Positions 1 to 8,765 are shown, counted from the stretch's first letter. The stretch is DNA of 64,000 bases from Hyphomicrobiaceae bacterium (GCA_900298995.1 OMIC01000002.1:108274-172273), one strand, 5' to 3'. The notes: a model not told the origin generated them from the letters alone. Numbers and translations are program-made.

Positions 1-1
1 C

Positions 2-226
2 GAGAATGGCGCGGTGCTGGCCGACCGGGTGTTCCGCTTCGAGGAGCTGGGCAAGGCCACCGCGGAAATAGGTGCGGACACGGGCCTGCACTTCGATCAC
101 CTGCCCGAGGACAAGCGCAGCTATCGCGTCGAGTCCGACTACCGCTCCTATTATTCAGCCTCGAGCCGCGACCTGGTGGCCAGCCGGTGGGCCAGCACCA
201 TCACGCTTCTGGGCTATGATTTCTAG
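2..226 (+). CDS. Sulfotransferase family protein, C-terminal fragment (5' end outside window)
   Basis: The frame is open from base 2 to a TAG at 224-226, giving the last 74 residues of a longer protein. The tail (DRVFRFEEL, then a Tyr-rich segment, then LVASRWASTITLLGYDF) resembles the C-terminus of Golgi-type/Sulfotransfer_2 family enzymes, where a 'V-x-R-F-E-x-L' strand precedes a final helix ending in '(F/L)GY'. The PAPS-binding motifs would lie upstream and cannot be checked. It converges on the cytidylyltransferase gene and the two overlap by 26 bases. A second, complete sulfotransferase lies at 7781-8701, which supports a sulfated surface glycan. The family call is inferred from the tail alone. 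Confidence 0.55.
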   Translation, partial: ENGAVLADRVFRFEELGKATAEIGADTGLHFDHLPEDKRSYRVESDYRSYYSASSRDLVASRWASTITLLGYDF

Positions 227-920
227 CCAGCAGGAAATTCGCCCAGTCGAGGTCAAGCTCGGTGTCGATATTGGGAAGCTCGCCCTCGATCACGATGGCG
301 CCGGGCTTGGCGCCCATGATGGATAACTGATCAACAAGGCACTGCCGGGTGATTGCATAGGCGATGCCGTTGCGATGATAGACGGGCGTGAGCTGCTGGC
401 GCGCGATGATCATGGCGCCAGCCGGATCGTAATAGGCAAGGCCACCGTCCTCCGCGACCTTCAACTGCTTCAGCGGATGGGCCTTGGAGTCTGTCTCGCT
501 CACCGTCCAGACCGAGTCGAAGCCGCCGCGCACCAGGTGGTCGAGCGCCGCCGTGACATGCGCCGGCGTTCTGCCCGGCGAGGTCGGCTGCAGCATCACG
601 ACGACGTCATAGGTCACGCCGTCGATCCGCTCCATCTCGGTGAGCGCGTGGATCAGAACCTGCCAGTCGCTGATGATGGAGCCGGAAATATCCTCGGGGC
701 GCATGAAGGGCGAGGCGAGACCCGCCTCCCTCGCCACGGCGGCGATGCCCTCATGATCGGTCGAGACGATGGCGCGGTCGGCCCAGGGCAAGGCCGAGGC
801 CACATGCCCGGCGCGCGCCACCAGCGGTACGCCGCCCACTTCGCGCAGGTTCTTGAGCCTGACACCCTTCGACCCGCCGCGGGCCGGGACAACGATCAGC
901 ACCCGGCGTCCTTCAAACAT
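201..920 (-). CDS. neuA: Acylneuraminate (nonulosonate) cytidylyltransferase, NeuA-type
   Basis: A 239-residue protein of the CMP-sialic/pseudaminic/legionaminic acid synthetase family, which activates a nine-carbon sugar with CTP for transfer to a surface glycan. The N-terminal nucleotide loop PARGGSKGVRLKN (about residues 12-24) is the family signature; MLQPTSP and the late DTELDLDWA segment are also typical. The ATG at 920 sits just inside the 3' end of the HAD gene (8-base overlap). The open frame runs further upstream but only as antisense-like sequence within that gene. The cytidylyltransferase family is clear; which nonulosonate is activated cannot be read from sequence, so the symbol is used in its broad sense. 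Confidence 0.85.
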   Translation of the reverse strand: MFEGRRVLIVVPARGGSKGVRLKNLREVGGVPLVARAGHVASALPWADRAIVSTDHEGIAAVAREAGLASPFMRPEDISGSIISDWQVLIHALTEMERIDGVTYDVVVMLQPTSPGRTPAHVTAALDHLVRGGFDSVWTVSETDSKAHPLKQLKVAEDGGLAYYDPAGAMIIARQQLTPVYHRNGIAYAITRQCLVDQLSIMGAKPGAIVIEGELPNIDTELDLDWANFLLARNHSPEA

Positions 921-1536
921 GGCCTGCCTCCAGTGATTGCGCCGCCCGGCGAAGATCACCGGGCTGGCGAATGGCAAGGAAGACGCAGCCATTGGCGGCG
1001 GCGGCTTCGGCATCCGACACGCCGTCGCCCACCACGGCCACGCGCGCGGGCGAAAGACCGCCCGCTGCAATGATCCCCGCGACCCGGCCGGACTTGGCGG
1101 ACGGATAACCCTCGATGCTGGCAAAACATGCTCCCCAGCCACGCGCCGCCACATGGCGGCGCAGGGCGTCATCGGGCGTGTTCGAGAACAGGTGCAGAGG
1201 CATCAGGGCGGAGAGCCCCGACAGAATGGTGCTGGCGCCGGGCAGTTCGGGCGCGGCTGCCACGGCACGCTCGGACAATTCGCCATAGCGCCTTACATAA
1301 TGCGCCGCATCGGCAGAGGGCAGCGGGATGTTCCGCGCCCTCATCTCGTCCAGCATGCGCGGGATGACGCGGTGGCGGGAGCCGTCGGGATCGTCCCGCA
1401 ACACGCTGTCAACGATCACCGCGCAGTCCGGCGCTGGCGGGAAGATGTCAAAAAAGGCCTGGCGCTTGGCCGGCGCGGACTCAACGAGCGTGCCGTCGAA
1501 ATCGAAGACCGCCGCCTCAAAGCGTGTGCTTGTCAC
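913..1536 (-). CDS. HAD-superfamily phosphatase in the nonulosonate block
   Basis: A protein of about 207 residues with HAD motif I DFDGT (residues 12-16), a motif III lysine in SAKSGR, and motif IV VGDGVSDAE. There is no ATG near the 5' end: the choices are GTG at 1536 (used here) or TTG at 1548. Both overlap the 3' end of the upstream synthase gene, suggesting translational coupling. Its position between NeuB-like and NeuA-like genes suggests it removes phosphate from a nonulosonate-phosphate or its precursor. That role is inference from context; HAD enzymes are broad and KdsC- or Gph-like activity is also possible. Confidence 0.75.
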   Translation of the reverse strand: MTSTRFEAAVFDFDGTLVESAPAKRQAFFDIFPPAPDCAVIVDSVLRDDPDGSRHRVIPRMLDEMRARNIPLPSADAAHYVRRYGELSERAVAAAPELPGASTILSGLSALMPLHLFSNTPDDALRRHVAARGWGACFASIEGYPSAKSGRVAGIIAAGGLSPARVAVVGDGVSDAEAAAANGCVFLAIRQPGDLRRAAQSLEAGHV

Positions 1537-3049
1537 GGAAATAGCCAAGCCAGTTGTCTACCCTGGTCTTGCGGTCATCACGGGGCATGCGGGCGATGGT
1601 GGGATCCTCGTAGAAGGAATCATTGTTGTAATGGGTGGTCGACACTTCCTCGAAGATGCAGCCATCGAGCGTCGCGAATTTGTGCCACTGGCCCGGCTCG
1701 ACAAGGAAGGTGTCGCCCGGACGCAGCCTGCTGCGTGCACCTTCCTTGGTGATTTCAAGATCGCCGTCGAGCAGCTGGAAGGTTTCTTCCTTCTGCTTGT
1801 GGAAGTGATAGGGGTGTTTCTGGCGCGGCAGCTGGATCACCAGCTTCTTGGCGTATGACCGGTTGATGCAGGTGACGATCACGGCACCATATTCGCGGAA
1901 TCGCCTGAGCCCATAGTGGTGCGAAATCTCGATCGAGGCATCCTCGTTGATGTGGACATTGGCCTTGTTCAGCATGCCCCTGACCTGCAGCATGATCTGG
2001 TAGACCAGCTGCTCATCCCCCGGGCCTTCGCCGCCGATCGACTCGCTCACCGCGGCGTTGGCGGCATAGTCCCGGTCGGCGACCAGCCCCTCGCGCCACT
2101 GTCCGGAAACCAGCTGGCCCTCCTGCACGGGCATGGCGAAGAACACGTCGCCGCGCGCCAGTGCCGTACCCGTGGCCACGGCGCGCTTCACATAGACACC
2201 GCGCTTGAGGTCGGTGAGCGTCTGGCGCTCCTCAGGCGACACCGGCGGCCGCTCCTCATTGCCGAGCATGGCGCGGCCGGCGTGGAAGGCGGCGATCCAT
2301 TTCTCGAGCTGCTCGGGCGTCGATGAATAGGCGTTGAGCTTGTGCTTGTCGGTGTTGAGGCCGACATGGCGCTCGAACATGCGCGCGCCCAGCGCATAGG
2401 CGATCTGCACGGCGGAACAATTGTCCTGATCCTCATGGGGGGACCAGCCGATGGGAATGTTGCGGTAACGATCGCGCATCTCGGCGATGCGGTTGAGCTG
2501 GAGCTTGTCATCGGGCGTGGGATAGAGCGCGACGCAATGCATCAGGCCAAACTCGGTGCGATTGGTCTCGAAGAAATTGACCAGGGCATCGATCTGATCG
2601 GTGCGCAGGCCGGCCGTTGACACCACGACGGGCTTGTTGATGCGTGCGACCTTCTCGAGGAGCGGCCAGTCGTCGGCCGAGCAGCTCGCAATCTTGATGA
2701 TGTCGAGATTCATGTCGCAGATGACGTCCACCGACTCCTCGTCGAAGGGCGTGCACATGGTGCGCAGACCCTCGGCGCGGACGTGCCTTGCCAGCGCGGC
2801 GAAATCGGCCATCTCGATGCGCGTCTCGGAGAAACGCTTGACATATTTGTGGTCGCTGCGGCCGCGATAGTCCGGATGGATGAAACTGTCGAGCTGCCGG
2901 AACTGGAACTTCAGCGCGCCGTTGATATTGCCTGCACGGTTCACGCGGCCGACGGCAGACACGATGTTGCGCGCATGCTCGATATCGCCCTGGTGATTGT
3001 TGGCGAGGTCGTAGACGAAGAGGTTTTCAAAGGAGAACGGCTTGGGCAT
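1517..3049 (-). CDS. N-acetylneuraminate-synthase-like protein (NeuB/SpsE) with SAF and C-terminal cupin
   Basis: A 510-residue protein, well beyond the roughly 340-350 residues of ordinary NeuB. Residues about 8-260 form the NeuB TIM barrel that condenses PEP with an N-acyl hexosamine (LANNHQGD, ALKFQF, CTPFDEESVD, STAG, HCVALYPTP). About 283-345 is an antifreeze/SAF-type domain. After a linker, about 395-475 is a cupin with the metal-binding HFHKQKEETFQLLDG signature and a later QWHKF. The ATG at 3049 has GGAG just upstream and lies 10 bases after the preceding stop; an in-frame start at 3082 would invade that gene. The cupin could bind or isomerise the sugar product, which is inference. 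Confidence 0.85.
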   Translation of the reverse strand: MPKPFSFENLFVYDLANNHQGDIEHARNIVSAVGRVNRAGNINGALKFQFRQLDSFIHPDYRGRSDHKYVKRFSETRIEMADFAALARHVRAEGLRTMCTPFDEESVDVICDMNLDIIKIASCSADDWPLLEKVARINKPVVVSTAGLRTDQIDALVNFFETNRTEFGLMHCVALYPTPDDKLQLNRIAEMRDRYRNIPIGWSPHEDQDNCSAVQIAYALGARMFERHVGLNTDKHKLNAYSSTPEQLEKWIAAFHAGRAMLGNEERPPVSPEERQTLTDLKRGVYVKRAVATGTALARGDVFFAMPVQEGQLVSGQWREGLVADRDYAANAAVSESIGGEGPGDEQLVYQIMLQVRGMLNKANVHINEDASIEISHHYGLRRFREYGAVIVTCINRSYAKKLVIQLPRQKHPYHFHKQKEETFQLLDGDLEITKEGARSRLRPGDTFLVEPGQWHKFATLDGCIFEEVSTTHYNNDSFYEDPTIARMPRDDRKTRVDNWLGYFRDKHTL

Positions 3050-3059
3050 CGATGCTCCG

Positions 3060-4151
3060 CTAGCGTATGGCGTCTGTGACATAGCCCTTGCTCCAGTCGA
3101 TGCGGACGCGGCGGGCTGCGTGATGAGACTTGAAGATGGCGGCGATCACCATCATGGTGTCGAGGCCGCGCTCGAGGGCGATCGGCGAGTGGCTGACCTT
3201 GCCGGCCAGCACGTCCTGGAGATGGGCAATCTCGGCCTTGAAATCATCTGCACGGGTCTTGGCGATCAGGGTTTCCTCGGCCTTGTCACCTGTGCCATGC
3301 CGCACCGCGTCATGGCCGGGGCTGTGGTTCACCCGCCACTCGATGAAGCCATCGCGCCCCTGAATCCGGCAGGACTTGTCGGCGGGCGCCGTGACGACGT
3401 CCTGGATCACGTCGCCGGTCAGGCCACCCTCGGTGGTCAGCAGGGCATAGCTGAGCGAATCATATTCCGTGCCCGCCTGCCGCTGCATCTCCAGTACGGC
3501 GGTGACCTCGGTAACCCGGCCGGCGCCGACCGCATTGGCGAAATGCTGCCAGATGTTGATGCCGTGCGAATGCTCGCCGGTGGCGCCACCGCCGCGGCTT
3601 GAGAAGCCCAGATAGGAATCAGACGGGCCTGAGAGCCACGGGTGAGCCTTGAAGATGCCGCCCCAATGCTCGCGCGTGCGGGCAGAGATGGTGGCGACGG
3701 GTCCGGTGATGCCGCCGCGCAGGACCTCTTCGGCCAGCACCGTGTTCCTGCCAAGCACGTGATTGTAGCCGACGCCGGCGAAGATGCCCTTGGCGCGCAC
3801 ACGCTCGAGGAGTGCGGCGCAACCGGCCAGATCGGGGCCGGCGAGCGGCTTCTCGATGAGCAGCACCCGTGGCGTCACCGCATCGAGCACCGCATTGGCC
3901 AGCGGGATGTGGCTGTCCGGCGGAGTGCCGATGAACACCACGTCGGCAGGCTCGGACATGGCGGCGCGCGAGTCCTTGAGGACGATGCCGTCATCCCAGG
4001 CACCATAGCGCTGCGGATAGATGGAGGTGCGCGTGCGCTCGAGCGCGGCGGGGTCGTTGTCGGTGAGGGTGACGCGCCAGCCATAGGAGCGGGCGGCATT
4101 GGCCAGATGATTGCCGATGGAACCAGCGCCGATGATTCGAATTGCGTACAT
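3060..4151 (-). CDS. Gfo/Idh/MocA family oxidoreductase in the glycan locus
   Basis: A 363-residue NAD(P)-dependent oxidoreductase. The Rossmann motif is IIGAGSIGNHLA near the N-terminus, followed by VVFIGTPPDSH and the family signature EKPLAG (about residue 100), whose lysine is catalytic. The C-terminal sheet domain is present. It ends 10 bases before the NeuB-cupin start, so it leads the same operon. Relatives in sialic-acid-like loci oxidise or epimerise nucleotide- or nonulosonate-linked sugars. Here the substrate is unknown, but operon membership makes a role in precursor synthesis or product modification likely. Confidence 0.8.
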   Translation of the reverse strand: MYAIRIIGAGSIGNHLANAARSYGWRVTLTDNDPAALERTRTSIYPQRYGAWDDGIVLKDSRAAMSEPADVVFIGTPPDSHIPLANAVLDAVTPRVLLIEKPLAGPDLAGCAALLERVRAKGIFAGVGYNHVLGRNTVLAEEVLRGGITGPVATISARTREHWGGIFKAHPWLSGPSDSYLGFSSRGGGATGEHSHGINIWQHFANAVGAGRVTEVTAVLEMQRQAGTEYDSLSYALLTTEGGLTGDVIQDVVTAPADKSCRIQGRDGFIEWRVNHSPGHDAVRHGTGDKAEETLIAKTRADDFKAEIAHLQDVLAGKVSHSPIALERGLDTMMVIAAIFKSHHAARRVRIDWSKGYVTDAIR

Positions 4152-4233
4152 TCAGGCTTCCCGATCTCGCGCCCGTCGGACGCTGGACTTTTCCGGCGGT
4201 GTTTGCCACGCCGCGCCGGATTTGACCACATCC

Positions 4234-5637
4234 TTATCCGGAACGCTCCGGCACGGCCACCGCCTCGATGGCATAGATGCTGTCCGCCAGGCGGGTGACC
4301 CGGACAGCGGGCAATTCAGGGCGGGCGGCCCGCAGCCGGCCGATCCGGGCGGTGATCGCCTCCTCTGGGAGGCCGGGGAACTTGTGGGCCCGGTAGGAGG
4401 TGGCGCTGCCCATCCGGCGCAGGCGTTTCAGCGCATCGCGCAGCGGATAGCGCCTGAAATGGCGAAGCCTGTTCATGAGCCGCGCCACGGAACCCGGCCG
4501 GTCCGCCGGATGAAGGCGGCTGCCATGCTGGTCGAGGGCATCGAGGAGCCGGTCACAGCTGAAGGCACCATCCACGGAGGCGATATGGGTCCTGAGATAG
4601 GCCAACTGCCCGGGCGGCAGCGGCCCCCTGGGCGGGATTTCCCGCAGCGCGGCCACCAGTTCGGCCTCCGACCGACAGTCCCGGCTCACGCGATTCGAAA
4701 GCTCCACCTCGAAGCTTTCCGAAACATGCGGCCGGAAGGCGAAACTGGGCGTCCCCACCACCGCAGCCTCGACCGCGCTGGTGCAGCCATTCTGCACGAG
4801 TGCCCGCGCCGCCATGAGCCAGGGTCCGATCGGCCCCTCGTGAATGACCTTCACATTGGCAAGTCCCGCCGAAGCCCTTTCCCATGTCTGCGGGTTTTCG
4901 GAGGGATGCGGCCGGATCACCAGCATGTCGGGCGCCACAGCGGCGGCCATGGCCGGTATGGCCGCGATGAAGGCATCGAAAATGCGCTGCTTGTGGGCCT
5001 TGAGTCCGGATTTCAATTCACCGGCACGGGCCGTGTCCACGCCGTCAGCGGTCTTGAAACGCAGATGCTCTGCGATGAAATGGTTGACCATGCTGAAATT
5101 GGTCGACACCAGAACGAAACGGCCGAAGCGGTCGCGGATGGCCTCCACCTCGGCGCTGAAATAGGCGGAGAATTCAGGCCTCAGGAGATCGATGCGGGGA
5201 TTGCCTATTTCGAGAATGGGGGTGCCGCGATAGCCCGCGAAGCGCCGCCAGACATCGGCGTTGCTGCGCCCCCATGCAAAGAGCAGGCGCGGCCGGTTGA
5301 AGGTTTCGTCATCCAGCATCATCAGCAGCGCCTCGTCGGACTGGCGGATGAGCGATTCCTCGTCGAGGGCTACCGGCACATGGCCGAAGGCGTCCATGAA
5401 GCGCAGGATGTAGCGGTTGCCCACACGCAGGCCCTTGGAGATGTAAAGCGAGGGCGGCAGCCGGGGGATGTAGAGATTGATGTTGGCGCGGCCGCCGACG
5501 ATGACCTTCCAGCCGCGCGCCACGGCGCGCAGCGCCAGGTGCAACTTTGCGTCGAGCTCACGGTTGATTGTTTCAACCGGAATAACAAGGGTTTGGGGAA
5601 CCCCCGGGGTGTCCCGGTCCGGTTGCCGCCTGTCCAT
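4234..5637 (-). CDS. Surface carbohydrate biosynthesis protein, GT-B-like
   Basis: A 467-residue protein resembling the 'surface carbohydrate biosynthesis protein' family, recognised by its opening LVIPVETINRELDAKLHLAL and by later segments on nucleotide-sugar-transferase-like folds (GNPRIDLLRPEF, VIRPHPSENPQTW, LVQNGCTSAVEAAVVGTPS). The HPSE and 'NG-x-T-x-x-EA' blocks resemble those of capsule transferases and NeuC/WecB-like enzymes. ATG 5637 is preferred, with GGGAG upstream; a GTG at 5682 adds only low-complexity residues. It lies 82 bases upstream of the Gfo/Idh gene and probably shares its transcript. It might stand in for a missing NeuC-type epimerase, but a transferase role is equally likely. 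Confidence 0.65.
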   Translation of the reverse strand: MDRRQPDRDTPGVPQTLVIPVETINRELDAKLHLALRAVARGWKVIVGGRANINLYIPRLPPSLYISKGLRVGNRYILRFMDAFGHVPVALDEESLIRQSDEALLMMLDDETFNRPRLLFAWGRSNADVWRRFAGYRGTPILEIGNPRIDLLRPEFSAYFSAEVEAIRDRFGRFVLVSTNFSMVNHFIAEHLRFKTADGVDTARAGELKSGLKAHKQRIFDAFIAAIPAMAAAVAPDMLVIRPHPSENPQTWERASAGLANVKVIHEGPIGPWLMAARALVQNGCTSAVEAAVVGTPSFAFRPHVSESFEVELSNRVSRDCRSEAELVAALREIPPRGPLPPGQLAYLRTHIASVDGAFSCDRLLDALDQHGSRLHPADRPGSVARLMNRLRHFRRYPLRDALKRLRRMGSATSYRAHKFPGLPEEAITARIGRLRAARPELPAVRVTRLADSIYAIEAVAVPERSG

Positions 5638-5761
5638 CCGTGCCCGGTCTCCCGCCGCCAAACTGGGGCTGGGATCGCACACTGCCAGGGGCGAATCAAC
5701 CTCTAGCCGCCGGCCTGCTCTCGCGCCCGGGGCGGAACTGGGCTATGCCCCGGACACGATC

Positions 5762-5770
5762 GAGGGGAGG
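5762..5770 (+). promoter_or_regulatory. Ribosome binding site that points to a CTG start
   Basis: The purine run GAGGGGAGG ends five bases before an in-frame CTG at 5776. No ATG or GTG is available in this frame between that site and the conserved N-terminal motif of the downstream ELM1-family protein. This makes 5776 the best start; the next possible start, a TTG at 5830, would delete the conserved motif. Confidence 0.6.
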
Positions 5771-5775
5771 CACAT

Positions 5776-6792
5776 CTGCCGCGTCTGTGGGTTCTGACCG
5801 GGCCGAAGCAAGGCGACAACGCCCAGGTCTTGCGCGCGGCGCAGGCGTCGGGCCTTGACTTCACGGTCAAGCGCATCGCCATCGCCCCGGGCCACGAGGC
5901 CATCAAGCCCGCCGTCACGGCCTCGCTCGCCCATGTCGATGGCGCGGCCTCTGACAGCCTGACGCCGCCCTGGCCCGACGTGGTGCTGGCCATCGGACGG
6001 CACCTGTCGTGCGTGGCGTTGTGGATCAAGGCACAATCGGGAGGGCAGACGCGGATCGCACTGCTCAACGCGCCCAAGGGCCGCGCGGCCGATTTCGACC
6101 TCGTGGTGCTGCCGCCCTTCTATCGCGGCCCAGGCGGGGCCAACAGCCTGCGCATCGGCATGCCGCTGATCGGCATCGACCCCGCCATTCTCGCGGCGGC
6201 GCGGACGCAGTCCCGCGAGGCACTGGCCGGCATGCCGCGCCCACTGCATGTGCTGCTGGTGGGCGGTGACATGGGCCAGCGCAAGCTGCGGCCCGGCTTC
6301 GCGGCCTCCCTGCTCCACGGCCTTCAGACCGGTCCGGCGGCACAGGGCAGCATCCATGTGGCGACATCCCGCCGCACCCCGGCGGCGGTCGCCGACGCGC
6401 TGTCAGCCGCCCTGCGGCCACAGGACCGGCTCTACCGCTGGGACGGGAGCGCGGCCACGGACAACCCCTATCTGGGCCTTCTCGCCCATGGCGATGTGTT
6501 CACGGTGACGGCGGACAGCCTGTCGATGATCATCGAGGTGGCGCGGCTGGGAAAGCCGCTCCTCATTGCAGAGCCGCCCCGCGAGGGCGGACTGGCGGGA
6601 CTCGGCGCATGGATCAGCGACCGCCTGCGGCCGCGCGACCTCGGCAAGGCCATCGCCCTGCTCCGCGCCAGCGGACATGCGGGCCGGCCCGGCGAAACCC
6701 CGCAGCCGCCAACGACGCCGCTTCCCGATGACGCGGCGACGGTCGGCGCTGCGCTGCGCAGGCTTGCCGTGCCCAAGGTTGAGCGGCGGTGA
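5776..6792 (+). CDS. ELM1-family (GT-B-like) protein, copy 1, probable CTG start
   Basis: About 338 residues of the family named for plant mitochondrial fission protein ELM1, common in alphaproteobacteria and predicted to have a glycosyltransferase GT-B fold. Read from CTG 5776 the N-terminus is LPRLWVLTGPKQGDNAQVL, matching the 'W(V/I)(L/V)-x-GxxxGDxxQ' opening of the copies at 10122 and 13445. Later landmarks shared with them are PPWPDVVLAIGR, LLVGG, ATSRRTP and VTADSLSMI. It is followed 67 bases later by a GT8-like gene on the same strand. The family call is strong; transferase activity is inference from fold and neighbours. Confidence 0.75.
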   Translation: MPRLWVLTGPKQGDNAQVLRAAQASGLDFTVKRIAIAPGHEAIKPAVTASLAHVDGAASDSLTPPWPDVVLAIGRHLSCVALWIKAQSGGQTRIALLNAPKGRAADFDLVVLPPFYRGPGGANSLRIGMPLIGIDPAILAAARTQSREALAGMPRPLHVLLVGGDMGQRKLRPGFAASLLHGLQTGPAAQGSIHVATSRRTPAAVADALSAALRPQDRLYRWDGSAATDNPYLGLLAHGDVFTVTADSLSMIIEVARLGKPLLIAEPPREGGLAGLGAWISDRLRPRDLGKAIALLRASGHAGRPGETPQPPTTPLPDDAATVGAALRRLAVPKVERR

Positions 6793-6859
6793 TGCATCTG
6801 CTATTCCGCCGGACGGGCGCGGGACCCCGGGTCGCGGACCGCGTGAAAGGCCCCCCGCC

Positions 6860-7774
6860 ATGAAACCAGTCGTCTTCGTTCACACCAACGAGAAGCAGAT
6901 CGTCGGGGCGCTTGTCTCGCAATATTCATTCCGGCGCTTTGCCGCCGATCCCTCGGCCTTCGACGTGCGCCTGATCGAGACCACCGCCTATGACTGGATG
7001 AAGGACTATGAGGGCCGCCTCTATCTGCGCGACGGGCTGAAGCGGGAATGGCTGAACGAAGACCTGCAGTCCTTCACCGTCCTGCGTTTCGCGCCGCCGG
7101 AACTGATGAGCTATCACGGCCGTTCGCTGGTGGTCGATCCGGACGTGTTCTGCATCTCCAGCGTGAACGAACTTCTGACGCGCGACATGAAGGGCGCAGC
7201 GGTGATGGCGCGCCACCGGGCGGGCACCAAGCAGGCGGTATGGGCCTCGAGCGTCATGCTGCTCGACAACCCGAAGCTCACGCACTGGCAGGTGAGGGCT
7301 GATTTCGAGGCGATGTTCCGTTTCGAGCGCGACTACATGAAATGGATCACGCTGCAACTCGAGCCCGAGGGTTCGATCGGCCTGCTCGAGTCGGTGTGGA
7401 ATGATTTCGACCGGCTCACACCCGAGACACGCATGATCCACAACACCAAGCGCCAGACCCAGCCATGGAAATCGGGCCTTCCTGTGGATTTCCGTGCCCC
7501 CGAATCGAAGGGCGGTTTCACGCCCAAGAACATCTATCACCGGGTGCGGCGCGTGATCTTCGGCGAGTATGGACTGATGGGCACCTACAAGCCACACCCC
7601 GATCCCAACCAGGAACGGCTGTTCTTCGGCCTGCTGCGCGAATGCCATGACAAGGGCATCGTCACAGAGGCGATGATCCGCCACGAGATGAAGCACAACC
7701 ACGTGCGCCATGATGCGCTGGAACTCATGCGTCGCACGCCGACGCTGGACGAACAGCCGCTGTTTGCGGCCTGA
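6860..7774 (+). CDS. Uncharacterised GT8-like glycosyltransferase, copy 1
   Basis: A 304-residue protein, clearly paralogous to 11339-12265. Three landmarks recall GT-A family-8 enzymes: LVVDPDVF with DPD at 93-95 (a candidate DxD metal/nucleotide-sugar motif), WASSVMLLD at 128-136 (compare 'N-x-G-V-M-L'), and MIHNT then QPWK (192-204), like the GT8 'H-x-x-G-x-x-K-P-W' ending. WNDFDRLTP (180-188) is also identical in both paralogs. The ATG at 6860 was chosen because the frame upstream is antisense-like and overlaps the ELM1 gene. No named family is recognised with certainty; transferase function is inferred from the motif order and the locus. Confidence 0.65.
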   Translation: MKPVVFVHTNEKQIVGALVSQYSFRRFAADPSAFDVRLIETTAYDWMKDYEGRLYLRDGLKREWLNEDLQSFTVLRFAPPELMSYHGRSLVVDPDVFCISSVNELLTRDMKGAAVMARHRAGTKQAVWASSVMLLDNPKLTHWQVRADFEAMFRFERDYMKWITLQLEPEGSIGLLESVWNDFDRLTPETRMIHNTKRQTQPWKSGLPVDFRAPESKGGFTPKNIYHRVRRVIFGEYGLMGTYKPHPDPNQERLFFGLLRECHDKGIVTEAMIRHEMKHNHVRHDALELMRRTPTLDEQPLFAA

Positions 7775-7780
7775 GCGCGC

Positions 7781-8701
7781 TCAGCGCGGCCGCGAATAGC
7801 CGAACACCGGCGCGAGCGTCTCGTCGACCATGCGGTCGATGGCGAGCGCCTGCTCCTCCGTCACATAGTCGCGCCAGCCGCCAACCTTGGCGCGGCGCAC
7901 CTTGAAGCTCGAGGGGTCATTGGCGTCGCCCGGCTTCATGCTGCGCTGGGCCAGCGCCTTTCCGGCGTTCTCGATTTCCATGCGGCGCATGTTGTCGACG
8001 GAGGCGAATTCAACCGCGTCCGCGAGCTGGGCGTCATCCGGGGCCTGGCCAAGAAAGGCCAGCACGCGGGCCAGCTGGCCCTTCGTGTCGGCACGCAGGT
8101 CTTCATATTTCACGACCAGCAGATCCGGCATGCTCTCCATGGCCGCAGCCCAGGCGTTCATGAAGGCGATGATCTTCGGAAGCCCGGCCTCGGGGCTGAC
8201 GATGAAATCGTGGACGTCCAACCCGGAGAGCGGGTAGCCGTTGATCAGCTTCTTGCGCGGCACGATGCGGTGCTTCCACTGGAAGAACTGCGAGACTGCG
8301 GTGTCGCGCGGGTCGCGCACCAGCAGCACGACGCGCGATGCGCCGTAGAGATCGGCCTTGCGGTCGTGGCCGGCATAGTCCTTCAGGTAGTTGTCGTGGG
8401 TGAAGAACAGCACCGGCACATTTGGATTGTTGAGACGGAATTCGTCGAAGCCGGAAATGCCCTCGCGCTCGAAGCCGTTCTTCTTCGCGAAATAGCGCCA
8501 CAGCAGCACCCTCAGCCAGGTGCGGCCGCTCTTGCCGAAGGAGACGATCACGGCGTCGGCGGCTGCGAGCTTCCGGTGATCTTCATAGCCCCGGTACCAG
8601 CGCTCGGCGCGGATGCCGGTGTCACGCGGCAGCAGCACGGACGAGGCCGCGATCAGGCGGCGGATGCCGGTGCGGAGGTCATAGACGTTCGGCAGTTGCA
8701 T
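7781..8701 (-). CDS. Sulfotransferase (Sulfotransfer_1 type)
   Basis: A 306-residue cytosolic-type sulfotransferase that would move sulfate from PAPS to a hydroxyl or amine. The 5'-phosphosulfate loop is SFGKSGRTWLR (about 54-64) and the 3'-phosphate-binding segment is RDPRDTAVSQFFQWKHR (129-145). The ATG at 8701 was chosen over a start at 8866 because the extension would overlap the upstream ATP-grasp gene and is low in recognisable sequence. It converges on the GT8-like gene, leaving 6 bases between stops. The acceptor is probably a sugar made by this locus. Confidence 0.85.
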   Translation of the reverse strand: MQLPNVYDLRTGIRRLIAASSVLLPRDTGIRAERWYRGYEDHRKLAAADAVIVSFGKSGRTWLRVLLWRYFAKKNGFEREGISGFDEFRLNNPNVPVLFFTHDNYLKDYAGHDRKADLYGASRVVLLVRDPRDTAVSQFFQWKHRIVPRKKLINGYPLSGLDVHDFIVSPEAGLPKIIAFMNAWAAAMESMPDLLVVKYEDLRADTKGQLARVLAFLGQAPDDAQLADAVEFASVDNMRRMEIENAGKALAQRSMKPGDANDPSSFKVRRAKVGGWRDYVTEEQALAIDRMVDETLAPVFGYSRPR

Positions 8702-8765
8702 CAGAGCATGGCTTTCACGGCTGAAAGTTCGCGGCGGAAATAGCAAATCGGCCCGGCCGCGGCAA

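Noticed and set aside
4111..5706. Open frame of 531 codons on the plus strand antisense to the surface-carbohydrate gene
   Set aside because: No domain; the minus-strand product has family motifs and a ribosome site.
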